From NCBI RefSeq assembly GCF_002197815.1, contig NZ_NIUB01000008.1:62001-126000 (forward strand): 64,000 nucleotides of DNA, given 5' to 3'. This document shows, one piece after another, positions 54,665 through 64,000 of the stretch. Under the pieces are notes generated by a model. It saw only the letters and a list, made by a program, of their open reading frames with translations. It did no database searches and was not told the DNA's origin. The translations under genes and the position numbers were made by a program. Numbering within the stretch: position 1 is the stretch's first letter; each line of letters begins with the position of its first letter. This DNA is from Pseudomonas oleovorans subsp. oleovorans (lineage in GTDB: Bacteria; Pseudomonadota; Gammaproteobacteria; Pseudomonadales; Pseudomonadaceae).

Positions 54665-54927
54665 GTAGGAGCCAGCTTGCTGGCGATCCTGCCCTCGGCA
54701 ATCATCAGCCCGCTTGAAGAAAAGCATCGCCGGCAAGCCGGCTCCTACAGTTGCGCAATCGTAGGGCGGGTTAGCCGCGTGCCACCATCCGCAATCACCA
54801 CAATGTCTGTTGCGGCGTAACCCGCCATCGACGCAACGCATTTCATCGCCTGATAGGTTAGAAGCTTCGCCCCGGGGCGGGGCTCCTACACGTATCCCTG
54901 TAGGAACTCCGCCTTGCGGTGAATGAG
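54665..54927. repeat. REP cluster downstream of the metR fragment
   Basis: Fills much of the 420-bp gap 54,611-55,030. Units: GTAGGAGCCAGCTTGCTGGC with GCCGGCAAGCCGGCTCCTAC (54,665-54,750), GTAGGGCGGGTTAGCCGC with GCGGCGTAACCCGCC (about 54,762-54,828), AAGCTTCGCCCCGGGGCGGG (54,861-54,892) and TGTAGGAACTCCGCC (about 54,899). No gene seen. Confidence 0.75.
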
Positions 54928-54980
54928 GCAGTGAACGGCTACCCGCCAATTGCCTTGTTACAACTCCCGTATTGCCGCAT

Positions 54981-55015
54981 CGTGACCAACAGTCATAGCA
55001 TGACTACCGGTCACG
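54981..55015. promoter_or_regulatory. Palindromic operator upstream of the TetR-RND operon
   Basis: A 35-bp dyad: outer arms CGTGACC / GGTCACG and inner arms GTCAT / ATGAC around a short centre. It ends 16 bp before the tetR start, so binding would block transcription. It is the likely autorepression site for the TetR protein. Confidence 0.7.
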
Positions 55016-55030
55016 AAACTCGGAACAGTC

Positions 55031-55687
55031 ATGCGCTACCAGGATCAACTCTTCCAGCAGCGGGAAAACGCCCTGCTGCAATCCGCTCGCCAGCTATTTC
55101 AGGAACAATCCTGGGATCGCGTCACCATTGCCGAAGTGGCGCGTCACGCCGGCATCGGCAAGGGTACGGTGTACAAGCACTTTTCCAGCAAGGAGGCGCT
55201 CTACGCGCGTCTGGTGCTGGACTGCTCGCGCCAGCATCTGAGCGAACTGCGTGAGACCGCGAACCAGGCGCCGCCTCGCGAAGCCATGCGCCATGTGATT
55301 CGTCGCGCCTTCGAACAACTGCTGGCCGACCCACTGCAAGCCCAACTCTGCCTGCTGTGCGACCGCCCCGCCTTCCAGGAACGCCTGGACGCGCCCTACC
55401 GTGAACAGTTCCTCGAGCTGGAAGGTCAGTACATGGCGCTGTTCAACCAACTGCTGCAAGGCAGCTTCAGCGAACTGCAACTCTCCCCCACTGATTGCCA
55501 ACGCCTGCTGTGGGGCGTGGAGGCTTGCGTCAACGGCGTGATGGCCCGTATCGCCTCCGGCGGCTTCGCCCATTGGGCCGAACCCATCGAGCTGGACGCC
55601 TATTTCCAGCGCGTCACCGATTTCATCATTGCCGGCCTGCAAGGCCAGGCCGCCGCGCTGCATGCAGCGCCTGCACTCAGCGAGTAA
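55031..55687 (+). CDS. TetR/AcrR family repressor of an RND efflux operon
   Basis: A 218-residue one-component regulator. The N-terminal HTH (ARQLFQEQSWDRVTIAEVARHAGIGKGTVYKHFSSKEALYARLV) is highly typical; the C-terminal helical ligand domain is divergent and includes two Cys (LCLLCDRPAF) that could sense thiol-reactive compounds or metals. The start at 55031 places the HTH near the N-terminus. The adaptor and pump genes follow after 6 bp, so it controls its own operon, probably through the palindrome at 54981-55015. Ligand unknown. Confidence 0.9.
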   Translation: MRYQDQLFQQRENALLQSARQLFQEQSWDRVTIAEVARHAGIGKGTVYKHFSSKEALYARLVLDCSRQHLSELRETANQAPPREAMRHVIRRAFEQLLADPLQAQLCLLCDRPAFQERLDAPYREQFLELEGQYMALFNQLLQGSFSELQLSPTDCQRLLWGVEACVNGVMARIASGGFAHWAEPIELDAYFQRVTDFIIAGLQGQAAALHAAPALSE

Positions 55688-55693
55688 ACCCAC

Positions 55694-56776
<1,083 letters not shown>

Positions 56777-56777
56777 G

Positions 56778-59700
56778 ATGCACGCACTGATCGCTGCCGC
56801 ACTCGACCGTAGCCGTACCACCATCCTGGTCCTGCTGTTCCTGCTCTGCGGCGGGCTGGTGGCCTACATCGCCATGCCCAAGGAATCCAACCCGGACGTG
56901 GTCATTCCCATCATCTATGTTTCGGTGACCCTCGAAGGCATCAGCCCCGAAGATGGCGAACGCTTGCTGGTGCGGCCGCTGGAGCAGGAGCTGCGCAGCC
57001 TCGAGGGCGTCAAGGAAATGCGCTCGGTCTCCAGCGAGGGCCACGCTTCGGTGACCCTGGAGTTCGATGCCGGCTTCGACGCCAAGGTGGCGCTGGCCGA
57101 CGTGCGCGAAAAGGTCGACACCGCCCGCAGCAAGCTGCCGGAAGAAGCCGAGGAGCCGACCGTCAACGAGGTCAACGTGGCGCTGTTCCCGGTGCTGTCG
57201 GTGGGCCTGTCCGGGCCGATTGCCGAGACCGAGCTGGTGTACATCGCCCGGCGCCTGAAGGAGAACATCGAAGGCATCGCCGAGGTGCTCTCGGTGGAAA
57301 TCGGCGGCGACCGCGAAGACCTGCTGGAAATCGTCGTCGACCCGCAGGTACTGGACAGCTACGGCATCGACTACAACGAGCTGTTCAACCTGGTCAGCCG
57401 CAACAACCGCCTGGTCGCTGCCGGCAGCCTGGATACCGGCGCCGGGCGCATGAGCATGAAGGTGCCCGGCGTCATCGAAGACCTCGAAGACGTGATGCGC
57501 ATGCCGATCAAGGTGGTCGGCAACAGCGTGGTCACCTTCGCCGACGTCGCCACCATCCGCCGCACCTTCAAGGACCCCACCGGCTTCGCCCGCATCAACG
57601 GCCAGCCGGCCATCGTGCTGGAGGTGGCCAAGCGCAGCGGCGCCAACATCATCGAGACCATCGATCGGGTCAAGGCGCTGATGGAACAGGCGGGGCCCCT
57701 GCTGCCGCCAGGCGTTGAAGTCAGCTACATCATGGACCAGTCGCAGGAGGTGCAGAACATGCTCGGCGACCTCCTCAACAACGTGCTGACCGCCATCGTC
57801 CTGGTGCTGATCCTGGTGGTGGCGAGCATGGGCATGCGCTCGGCGCTGCTGGTCGGCCTGACCATTCCCGGCGCCTTCCTGAGCGGCATCCTGCTGATCT
57901 GGATGCTCGGCTTCACCCTCAATATCGTCGTACTGTTCAGCCTGATCCTGGTGGCCGGCATGCTGGTGGACGGCGCCATCGTCGTCTCCGAGCTGGCCGA
58001 CCGCTACCTGCAGCAGGGCCAGAGCCCGCGCCAGGCCTGGGCCAACGCGGCCACGCGGATGGCCTGGCCGGTGATCGTCTCCACCGCCACCACATTGGTG
58101 GTGTTCCTGCCGCTGCTGTTCTGGCCCGGCGTGGTCGGTCAGTTCATGAAGTACCTGCCGGCCACCGTGATTCTCTGCCTGCTGGCCTCGCTGGCCATGG
58201 CGCTGGTGTTCCTGCCGGTACTCGGCGCCGTCACCGGTGGCCGCGCACGCCCGCAGGCGCCCACCGCCAATCGCGCCGGCAACGCCTACCGCAATCTGCT
58301 AGCGACGCTGCTCAAGCGCCCGGGGCTGACCCTGCTCGGCATGCTGGCGCTGATCGCCCTGATCTACGTCGGTTACGGGCGCTTCAACCATGGCGTGGAA
58401 TTCTTCCCCGACGTCGAGCCGGAAAGCGCGCAGATCTGGCTGCGCGCGCGCGGTGATCTGTCGGTGCAGGAGAAGGACGCCCTGCTCCAGCAGGTGGAAA
58501 AGCAGGTCATCGGCATGCGCGAGGTCAAGGCGCTGTATGCACGGTCCCTGGCCCAGCCGGAAGGCCAGCAAGGCCAACTCGGCGCCGATGTGATCGGCAC
58601 CCTGCAGTTCCAGTTCGTCGACTGGCACCAGCGTCGCCCGGCCAAGGACATCCTCGCCGAAATGAGCCAGCGCACCGCCAGCATTCCCGGCGTGGTGCTG
58701 GAGTTCCGCAAGCAGGAACAGGGCCCCACCGACGGCAAGCCGGTGAAGCTGCAGATCAGCGCGCTGGATCCGGCACTGGGCGAGCAGTGGGTCGAGCGCA
58801 TTCGTGGCGAGATGCAGAATCTCGGCGGCTTCGTCGACATCGAGGACGACCGTGCCCTGCCTGGTATCGAGTGGCGCATCAAGGTCGACCGCGAGGCCGC
58901 CGCGCGCTTCGGCGCGGACGTACTCAGCGTCGGCAACGCGGTGCAGATGATCACCAACGGCCTGAAGCTGGCCACCTACCGGCCCGAGGATGCCACCGAT
59001 GAGGTGGACATCCGCGTGCGCCTGCCCGGCAACTGGCGCTCGCTCGACCAGCTCGGCCGCCTGACCCTCAATACGCCGGCCGGCCAGGTGCCGCTGAGCA
59101 ACTTCGTCGACCTGCAGCCAGCGCCCAAGGTCGGCACCCTGCGCCGCGTCGATGGCGACCGCACCATCACCCTGCAGGCCGACCTGGCCGAGGGCGCGCG
59201 CCTGGACGAACGCCTCAAGGCGCTGCGCGAAGCGCTTGGCGAGGTGCCGGCCGAGGTCAAGGTGAAGTTCGCCGGCGAAGATGCCGACCAGCGTGAAGCG
59301 GCCACCTTCCTGATGACCGCCTTCGTTGTCGCCATCTTCCTCATGGCGATCATCCTGGTGACCCAGTTCAACAGCCTGTACCAGGCCAGCCTGGTACTTT
59401 CAGCCATAGTCCTGTCCACAGCCGGAGTCTTGATGGGCCTGCTGGTCAACGGCCAGTCGTTCGGCATCGTCATGGTGGGCATGGGCCTGATCGCCCTGGC
59501 CGGCATCGTGGTGAACAACAACATCATCCTGATCGACACCTACAACCAGCTGCGCCGCCAGGGCCTGGAGCCGCGCGAGGCGGCCCTGGAAACCGGCAGC
59601 CTGCGCCTGCGCCCGGTGCTGCTCACCGCGGTGACCACCATCCTCGGCCTGATGCCGATGGTGCTCAGCATCAACGTCGACCTGGTCACGCCGAGCCTCG

Positions 59701-60152
59701 GCTTCGGCGCGCCCTCGACCCAGTGGTGGACCCAGCTGTCCAGCGCCATTGCCGGCGGCCTGGCCTTCGCCACCGTGCTGACCCTGCTGCTGACGCCCTG
59801 CCTGCTGGTGCTCGGCGCCCGCTTCGAGCGTCGTCCGCCGCCGCTGGAAACCTACGATACCGACCTGCTCGACCTGCCGGAGCATCTGATCGCCGCCAAA
59901 AACCGACAGGGCGAACCTGCAGCGCACCAACTGAAGCTGGAGTCCTCCTCAGGAGCAAAAGCTGAATACATGGCAAAACGCCAGATCTCGCCTAGGCTAA
60001 CCAGCAACGATGGTCAGGGCGGGAATGGAAAGACAGCAGGGATGCTTTTAACAGACGCGAGGCGCGCAAGGCGTCTTGCAGAAACGACAAAGCCCTCTTT
60101 CGGAGGGCTTTGTCTTTTCCGCTCGCCTCGCATAGGCCAGCGCAAGCAATGA
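56778..60152 (+). CDS. RND efflux pump (HAE1/acriflavine-type) with extended C-terminus
   Basis: Inner-membrane proton-driven efflux pump, 1124 residues, 12 TM helices. It has the RND proton-relay region (LILVAGMLVDGAIVVSELADRYL), a second membrane half (VGMGLIALAGIVVNNNIILIDTYNQ) and two large periplasmic porter loops. Sequence style is closer to the TriC/VexF-like single-pump operons than to MexB. The last roughly 75 residues after ETYDTDLLDLPEHLIAAKNRQ look unlike pump sequence, and the coding frame runs straight through a terminator hairpin (60086-60118), which suggests that the original stop was lost. Start at 56778 follows the adaptor stop. Substrates unknown. Confidence 0.92.
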   Translation: MHALIAAALDRSRTTILVLLFLLCGGLVAYIAMPKESNPDVVIPIIYVSVTLEGISPEDGERLLVRPLEQELRSLEGVKEMRSVSSEGHASVTLEFDAGFDAKVALADVREKVDTARSKLPEEAEEPTVNEVNVALFPVLSVGLSGPIAETELVYIARRLKENIEGIAEVLSVEIGGDREDLLEIVVDPQVLDSYGIDYNELFNLVSRNNRLVAAGSLDTGAGRMSMKVPGVIEDLEDVMRMPIKVVGNSVVTFADVATIRRTFKDPTGFARINGQPAIVLEVAKRSGANIIETIDRVKALMEQAGPLLPPGVEVSYIMDQSQEVQNMLGDLLNNVLTAIVLVLILVVASMGMRSALLVGLTIPGAFLSGILLIWMLGFTLNIVVLFSLILVAGMLVDGAIVVSELADRYLQQGQSPRQAWANAATRMAWPVIVSTATTLVVFLPLLFWPGVVGQFMKYLPATVILCLLASLAMALVFLPVLGAVTGGRARPQAPTANRAGNAYRNLLATLLKRPGLTLLGMLALIALIYVGYGRFNHGVEFFPDVEPESAQIWLRARGDLSVQEKDALLQQVEKQVIGMREVKALYARSLAQPEGQQGQLGADVIGTLQFQFVDWHQRRPAKDILAEMSQRTASIPGVVLEFRKQEQGPTDGKPVKLQISALDPALGEQWVERIRGEMQNLGGFVDIEDDRALPGIEWRIKVDREAAARFGADVLSVGNAVQMITNGLKLATYRPEDATDEVDIRVRLPGNWRSLDQLGRLTLNTPAGQVPLSNFVDLQPAPKVGTLRRVDGDRTITLQADLAEGARLDERLKALREALGEVPAEVKVKFAGEDADQREAATFLMTAFVVAIFLMAIILVTQFNSLYQASLVLSAIVLSTAGVLMGLLVNGQSFGIVMVGMGLIALAGIVVNNNIILIDTYNQLRRQGLEPREAALETGSLRLRPVLLTAVTTILGLMPMVLSINVDLVTPSLGFGAPSTQWWTQLSSAIAGGLAFATVLTLLLTPCLLVLGARFERRPPPLETYDTDLLDLPEHLIAAKNRQGEPAAHQLKLESSSGAKAEYMAKRQISPRLTSNDGQGGNGKTAGMLLTDARRARRLAETTKPSFGGLCLFRSPRIGQRKQ
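60086..60118 (+). terminator. Terminator of the RND operon, located inside the pump reading frame
   Basis: Perfect 12-bp stem GACAAAGCCCTC / GAGGGCTTTGTC, 5-base loop, then TTTT. It lies about 35 bp before the annotated stop of the pump frame. Confidence 0.85.
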
Positions 60153-60354
60153 CAATGTGCCAAGCCTCAATTGCGCGGCGTGTTTCACAGAGCGGAGTGC
60201 TCCCCTGGCAGCTCTGGCACTTCGAACTTCCCCAGAATATTCGCGTGATGGCAAATATCGTGACGCTTGAAACTATCACTCACAACGCCCTGAGCTAGAC
60301 ACAAAGATGATGACTCATGCTTTCCAGTGCAGCGAGCATTGCTTAGCATGCATA

Positions 60355-60370
60355 CAACGTATATACGTTG
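60355..60370. promoter_or_regulatory. Palindromic operator of the toxin-antitoxin operon
   Basis: CAACGTATATACGTTG, a perfect 16-bp palindrome 30 bp before the antitoxin start. Probable autoregulatory site for the antitoxin or the toxin-antitoxin complex. Confidence 0.7.
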
Positions 60371-60400
60371 CAGTTACGAATCGACCGATAGGTGACGACC

Positions 60401-60676
60401 ATGGCCAAAGAAGCCGTTTTCAACCTGAAGCTTGAGTCTGAACTGCGCGAAGACTTCATGGCAGCCGCTCAAGCCGCACACCAGCCGGCCTCCCAGGTTA
60501 TGCGCGACCTCATGCGCGACTACATTCGCCTGCAGCAACAGGTCAAAGAGCATGATGAGTTCGTGCAACGCAAGGTCGCTGCTGCAAGGGCATCGGTAGA
60601 GGCTGGTCGCGGCCGCTCCAATGATGATGTAGAAGCTGAATTCGCTGCTCGCCGGGCCAAGGCTCTGGGTCACTGA
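60401..60676 (+). CDS. Antitoxin of a ParDE/RelBE-type module
   Basis: A 91-residue antitoxin. The N-terminal part (MAKEAVFNLKLESELREDFMAAAQAAHQPASQVMRDLMRDYI) has the strand-helix-helix pattern of ribbon-helix-helix DNA-binding antitoxins. The charged C-terminus (VKEHDEFVQRKVAAARASVEAGRGRSNDDVEAEFAARRAKAL) would wrap the toxin. The ATG at 60401 is preferred over a GTG at 60392. Its stop overlaps the toxin ATG (TGATG). A palindrome upstream supports autoregulation. Function is to neutralise the ParE-like toxin. Confidence 0.88.
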   Translation: MAKEAVFNLKLESELREDFMAAAQAAHQPASQVMRDLMRDYIRLQQQVKEHDEFVQRKVAAARASVEAGRGRSNDDVEAEFAARRAKALGH

Positions 60677-61011
60677 TGCAGGTTATTTGGACACCTGAGG
60701 CCATGCAGGACCGTCTGGATATCTGGGAATACATCGCAACCGACAACCCTCGCACTGCTGTGCACATGGACGAGCTATTCAGTGCTGTTGCCGCTAGTCT
60801 GGCCGATTTTCCCGACAAGGGCAGGCTGGGAACGGTGGTCGGTACTCGCGAGCTGATCCCTCACGAGAACTATCGTCTCGTCTATCAGACTGAGCGTGAT
60901 GTGGTCTGGATTCTTGCCCTGGTGCACGTCGCCAGGATGTGGCCACCAGTTCAGAGCCAGCTGCAGTCTCCAGCCGCTTTCGACACTTCTTCGACACCCT
61001 GCATGCCGTAG
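60676..61011 (+). CDS. ParE/RelE superfamily toxin
   Basis: A 111-residue toxin of the ParE/RelE fold. It starts MQVIWTPEAMQDRLDIWEYIATDNPRTAVHMDELF and continues with the conserved strand region LGTVVGTRELIPHENYRLVYQTERDVVWILALVHVARMWP. Family toxins normally end near that MWP; the remaining roughly 20 residues (VQSQLQSPAAFDTSSTPCMP) look like added sequence up to the next stop, next to a terminator and a tRNA fragment. ParE members inhibit gyrase and RelE members cleave mRNA; the present sequence is closer to ParE. Whether the extended tail reduces toxicity is unknown. Confidence 0.87.
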   Translation: MQVIWTPEAMQDRLDIWEYIATDNPRTAVHMDELFSAVAASLADFPDKGRLGTVVGTRELIPHENYRLVYQTERDVVWILALVHVARMWPPVQSQLQSPAAFDTSSTPCMP

Positions 61012-61016
61012 AAAGC

Positions 61017-61054
61017 AAAAACCCCCGAAACTCTGGGAGCTTCAGGGGCTTTTT
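61017..61054. terminator. Bidirectional terminator after the toxin gene
   Basis: AAAAACCCCCGAA facing TTCAGGGGCTTTTT gives T runs in both directions. It would end the toxin operon on the plus strand, and on the minus strand it is placed just as expected downstream of the tRNA whose 3' end lies at 61059-61081. Confidence 0.65.
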
Positions 61055-61058
61055 AGTA

Positions 61059-61081
61059 TGGCGGGAAGATAGGGATTTGAA
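61059..61081 (-). other. tRNA 3'-end fragment, probable attachment site of an integrated element
   Basis: On the minus strand TTCAAAT-CCCTA-TCTTCCC-G-CCA has exactly the layout of T loop, T-stem 3' arm, acceptor 3' arm, discriminator and CCA. The matching 5' arms are missing upstream (61082 onward), so only a tRNA end remains. This is what an island leaves at one junction after inserting in a tRNA gene. The ATCTTCC...GCCA end recalls tRNA-Sec (selC), but that is speculative. Confidence 0.5.
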
Positions 61082-62133
61082 CGCTGTCTACTGCACGCCC
61101 ACACCGCCACACGCACCTCTACAGCCCAATGAATCCGGCACCTGCTGGTTTTGAACGGTTTGCAGCGGCCTGGATTTTGCCCCCAGTTTTGCCCCCAAAA
61201 TACGCGGGGCAAAAAAAGCATCAGTCGATCCCTAAGGAGGCATCCGCCTCATTCTCAGGGCGGGCCTCAACGTATGCGACCATGAGGGTCGCGGCATAGA
61301 CGCAGGCTATCACCAGGGTCTTCCCCTGATCCACCTGCGTCCTCAGCGGCAGCGGCATTTAGAATCTGGCTTCTTGCGTAGCCAAGCGTATTGGACAGGA
61401 TCAACACTCAGCAGTTGGCTATTTACAGCAGCTGAACTGGATCACCTGGGCAGGCGCAGGAGACAGCGCGGTTAAGGCCCTGAGGGTGGTTGGGCGAGAC
61501 TCAATTCAGAGGATGCAGGCAGCTGGGCCAAGTATCACCCACAGTCTGGATTTGGCATGGGTTTACGCTTTATGGAAAGAGAAGGTCGGCAAGGTGAAAA
61601 GAATCGAGCATCGCCTTGGTTCGATGTGCCGGTTGGCCAAGCGATGGAATGCCCGGTGATTGGAAAGGGAGAACAACGCCGGGTTTACCGTCGTGACCAC
61701 TACACCGCCAACTGAACTTGCCTGGATACATGATCGTTGGCCGCTACCGACTCGGCTAAAAAGCACCTAGCGAAACCTTCTTCAGGTGATCCTTCTAACC
61801 TTGGCTGACTGTCATAACGCAGACTCAAGGTCTCTGTTGTGCCCTAATATCGGAGACTAGGCTAACCGTGGTATGGTCTAAGTTCTTCCCTGCACTGACT
61901 GTTCAATACCTGACAGAATGACTGCTTCGAAAATATCTGCCTGGCTGCCTACGCCGCCATAGCGCATAGCCCCCTCCCTGAGTCAGCTCGGCTTACCGAC
62001 TGATTCGTCTTGCTGCGCCTGTAGCAAACCTGCCGTTTCACACGGCACCACGTGATACCTACAACTTGAACCTGACGCTTTCGGCACGCCGTCCCGGCAT
62101 CGTGCTGCCGCGTCCATTGCCTTGGGTTTATTG
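61082..62133. other. Degenerate region between the att-like site and the SulP gene
   Basis: About 1.05 kb with no clearly functional gene. Seen here: G/C-run repeats with GGGGGCAAAA motifs (61,166-61,210), typical of prophage or island ends; a 45-codon minus-strand frame at 61,221-61,358 (MPLPLRTQVDQGKTLVIACVYAATLMV..., one hydrophobic segment); and an open plus-strand stretch without an ATG start at about 61,363-61,662 that reads like a decayed coding sequence. GC content is lower than in flanking genes from about 61,360 to 61,950. Confidence 0.5.
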
Positions 62134-63621
62134 ATGTTGCAGACAATCAAGCAGAACTGGTTTTCCAATCTGAGAGGCGACGTGCTCGCCGGCCTCGTCG
62201 TCGCGCTTGCACTGATTCCGGAAGCTATCGCTTTCTCCATCATCGCGGGAGTCGATCCCAAAGTCGGCTTATATGCGTCGTTCTGTATCGCTGTTGTGAT
62301 CGCCTTCGTGGGAGGTCGCCCCGGCATGATTTCGGCGGCAACCGGGGCCATGGCGCTACTTATGGTGACCCTGGTGAAGAACCATGGCCTGGAGTACCTG
62401 CTGGCCGCCACGCTGCTGTGCGGTGTGCTCCAGATCATCGCCGGCTATTTGAAACTGGGCTCGTTGATGCGCTTTGTGTCTCGCTCGGTTGTGACTGGAT
62501 TCGTCAACGCCCTGGCCATCCTGATCTTCATGGCACAGCTACCTGAACTGACCAATGTCACCTGGCACGTCTACGCCATGACGGCTGCCGGCCTTGGCAT
62601 CATCTACCTGTTCCCCTATGTGCCCAAGATCGGCAAGGTGATCCCCTCGCCGTTGGTGTGCATCCTGGTCTTGACCGCAGTAGCCATCTACCTCGGGCTA
62701 GATATCCGCACCGTAGGCGACATGGGCCAACTGCCGGATACCCTGCCAGTGTTTCTCTGGCCGGACGTGCCGCTTACCTTCGAGACCCTGGCGATTATTT
62801 TTCCCTACGCAGCAGCGCTGGCTGTAGTCGGCTTACTGGAGTCGATGATGACCGCGACCATCGTTGATGACCTGACCGATACCACTAGCGACAAGAACCG
62901 CGAGTGCAAAGGTCAAGGCGTTGCCAACATTGCTTCGGGTCTAATGGGCGGCATGGCCGGTTGCGCCATGATCGGGCAGTCGGTGATCAACGTGAAATCT
63001 GGAGGGCGCACTCGCCTGTCCGCCTTGATCGCGGGTGTCGTACTGCTGTTAATGGTGGTGTTTCTCAGCGACTGGGTCAGCCAGATTCCCATGGCTGCGC
63101 TGGTTGCGGTGATGATCATGGTGTCCATCGGCACCTTCAGCTGGGACTCGCTGCGTAACCTGCGCAAATTCCCGCTCTCCACCAACATCGTGATGGTGGC
63201 AACTGTGGTCGTGGTGGTCTTCACCCATAACCTCGCCTATGGCGTTCTGGTAGGGGTTCTGCTGGCAGCCATGTTCTTCGCCAATAAGGTCGGTCACTAC
63301 ATGGCGATCACCTCCGAGCTGAATGAAGCCTCCGACCACCGCACGTACAAGGTGAGTGGCCAGGTGTTCTTCAGCTCCGCCGACAAATTCGTTGCGGCGT
63401 TCGACTTCAAGGAAGCGATCAGCAAAGTGACCATCGACCTCAGTCGCGCTCACTTCTGGGACATCACTGCCGTCGCAGCCCTGGACAAAGTGGTGGTCAA
63501 GCTTCGCCGCGAAGGCACCGAGGTAGAGGTACTGGGACTCAATGAAGCCAGCACCACTATCGTTGACCGCTTTGGTGTGCACGACAAACCTGACGCCATC
63601 GATCAGCTCATGGGCCACTGA
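62134..63621 (+). CDS. SulP family anion transporter with STAS domain
   Basis: Inner-membrane transporter of 495 residues. The SulP transport domain (about 1-390) begins [50 protein letters not shown] and contains the family motif [18 protein letters not shown]; the C-terminal STAS domain covers about 400-490 ([20 protein letters not shown]). Family members carry sulfate, bicarbonate or other anions. With the downstream universal stress protein gene (15 bp apart) it resembles the SulP-UspA pairs that often carry bicarbonate-transport predictions. The start at 62134 is an ATG with a poor ribosome site; TTG at 62122 is an alternative. Confidence 0.9.
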   Translation: MLQTIKQNWFSNLRGDVLAGLVVALALIPEAIAFSIIAGVDPKVGLYASFCIAVVIAFVGGRPGMISAATGAMALLMVTLVKNHGLEYLLAATLLCGVLQIIAGYLKLGSLMRFVSRSVVTGFVNALAILIFMAQLPELTNVTWHVYAMTAAGLGIIYLFPYVPKIGKVIPSPLVCILVLTAVAIYLGLDIRTVGDMGQLPDTLPVFLWPDVPLTFETLAIIFPYAAALAVVGLLESMMTATIVDDLTDTTSDKNRECKGQGVANIASGLMGGMAGCAMIGQSVINVKSGGRTRLSALIAGVVLLLMVVFLSDWVSQIPMAALVAVMIMVSIGTFSWDSLRNLRKFPLSTNIVMVATVVVVVFTHNLAYGVLVGVLLAAMFFANKVGHYMAITSELNEASDHRTYKVSGQVFFSSADKFVAAFDFKEAISKVTIDLSRAHFWDITAVAALDKVVVKLRREGTEVEVLGLNEASTTIVDRFGVHDKPDAIDQLMGH

Positions 63622-63635
63622 TAAGGAGAACAACA

Positions 63636-64000
63636 ATGACCCACGTAACCGCTTGCATTGACGGCTCTGCCTCGGCCCCTGCTGTTTGCGACTACGCTGC
63701 CTGGGCCAGCCAGCGCCTAGAAGCTCCGCTTACCTTCCTGCACGTACTGGATCAGCGCCAGTATCCGGTATCAGCCGATTTGAGCGGCAACATTGGATTG
63801 GGCAGTCGGGAGCATCTGCTGGATGAGCTCGCCTCGCTGGACGAAAAACGCGGAAAACTGGCCTTGGAGCAGGGGCGCATCATGCTCGCCGCTGCCAAGG
63901 AGAGAGCCATGGCCGAAGGCGTGAGTTCACCGGAAACCAAGCAACGCCATGGCGATCTGCTGGAAAGCCTGCGGGAACTGGAAAGCGATATACGCCTGCT
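63636..64000 (+). CDS. Universal stress protein, UspA family (partial)
   Basis: Cytosolic stress protein running off the right edge; 121 residues are visible. It begins MTHVTACIDGSASAPAVCDYAAWASQRLEAPLTFLHVLDQ, the UspA N-terminus, where the first Asp contacts ATP in nucleotide-binding members. The following helix (SREHLLDELASLDEKRGKLALEQGRIMLAAAKERAMAEG) is also typical, and the length still to come suggests a tandem-domain or about 280-residue form. AAGGAG precedes the ATG at 63636. It is cotranscribed with the SulP gene. Confidence 0.9.
   Translation, partial: MTHVTACIDGSASAPAVCDYAAWASQRLEAPLTFLHVLDQRQYPVSADLSGNIGLGSREHLLDELASLDEKRGKLALEQGRIMLAAAKERAMAEGVSSPETKQRHGDLLESLRELESDIRL

Noticed and set aside
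53873..54949. A 358-codon minus-strand frame across the metR fragment
   Set aside because: Antisense to metR-derived sequence; its similarity to another shadow frame at 40843-41388 only reflects the metR repeat.

Overview
The window is chromosomal DNA of a Pseudomonas, probably of the P. mendocina/oleovorans/alcaliphila type. This is inferred from the pseudomonad-type flagellar cluster with FleQ, FleSR and FlgZ, the RpoN and FliA promoter motifs, the high GC, and the abundant REP-type repeats. It has a conserved left half, a mobile-element scar in the middle, and an accessory right half.

Positions 1-25.9 kb hold a flagellar and chemotaxis cluster. Read leftwards from about 20.9 kb it runs flgBCDE, flgFGHIJKL, fliC, flaG-fliD-fliS-fliS2-fliT, fleQ, fleS-fleR (fleR is cut by the edge). 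cheV-cheR are also leftward, while flgA, flgMN and flgZ read rightwards. RpoN (-24/-12) motifs precede flgB, flgF, flgA and fleS, and FliA motifs precede fliC and flgM. This fits the FleQ -> FleSR -> FliA hierarchy known from P. aeruginosa. Several short palindromic or MITE-like repeats have settled between these genes, and one lies inside the 5' part of flgI.

25.9-31.3 kb carries an MFS transporter, sstT, an IS4-type transposase remnant, and a P4-type integrase beside tRNA-Arg(CCT). Beyond the tRNA is a stump of a leucine dehydrogenase gene fused to an IS5-type transposase tail. 31.3-41.6 kb holds metabolic genes: fused indolepyruvate ferredoxin oxidoreductase, an Lrp/AsnC regulator, an EamA exporter, a small DUF6316-like protein, an alpha/beta hydrolase, and divergent metE/metR with a MetR box.

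41.6-53.9 kb is a copper/silver resistance island: a His-rich membrane protein, DUF2933 protein, ICMT-like methyltransferase, CopA-type P1B ATPase, Met-rich periplasmic protein, secreted beta-propeller, an unknown protein, and cusCBA. The island is bracketed by a complete metR and a second, diverged 681-bp metR copy that lacks its DNA-binding half. At the right junction cusC has lost its start and most of its signal peptide, and cusA carries a one-base frameshift, so the Cus pump is probably dead while the CopA branch looks intact. No copper-responsive regulator is visible in the island.

54.6-64 kb holds a TetR-controlled RND efflux operon, a ParDE-like toxin-antitoxin pair, a tRNA-3'-end fragment that looks like an attachment site, about 1 kb of degenerate DNA, a SulP/STAS anion transporter, and the start of a universal stress protein gene. 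The last part may be the edge of another island.
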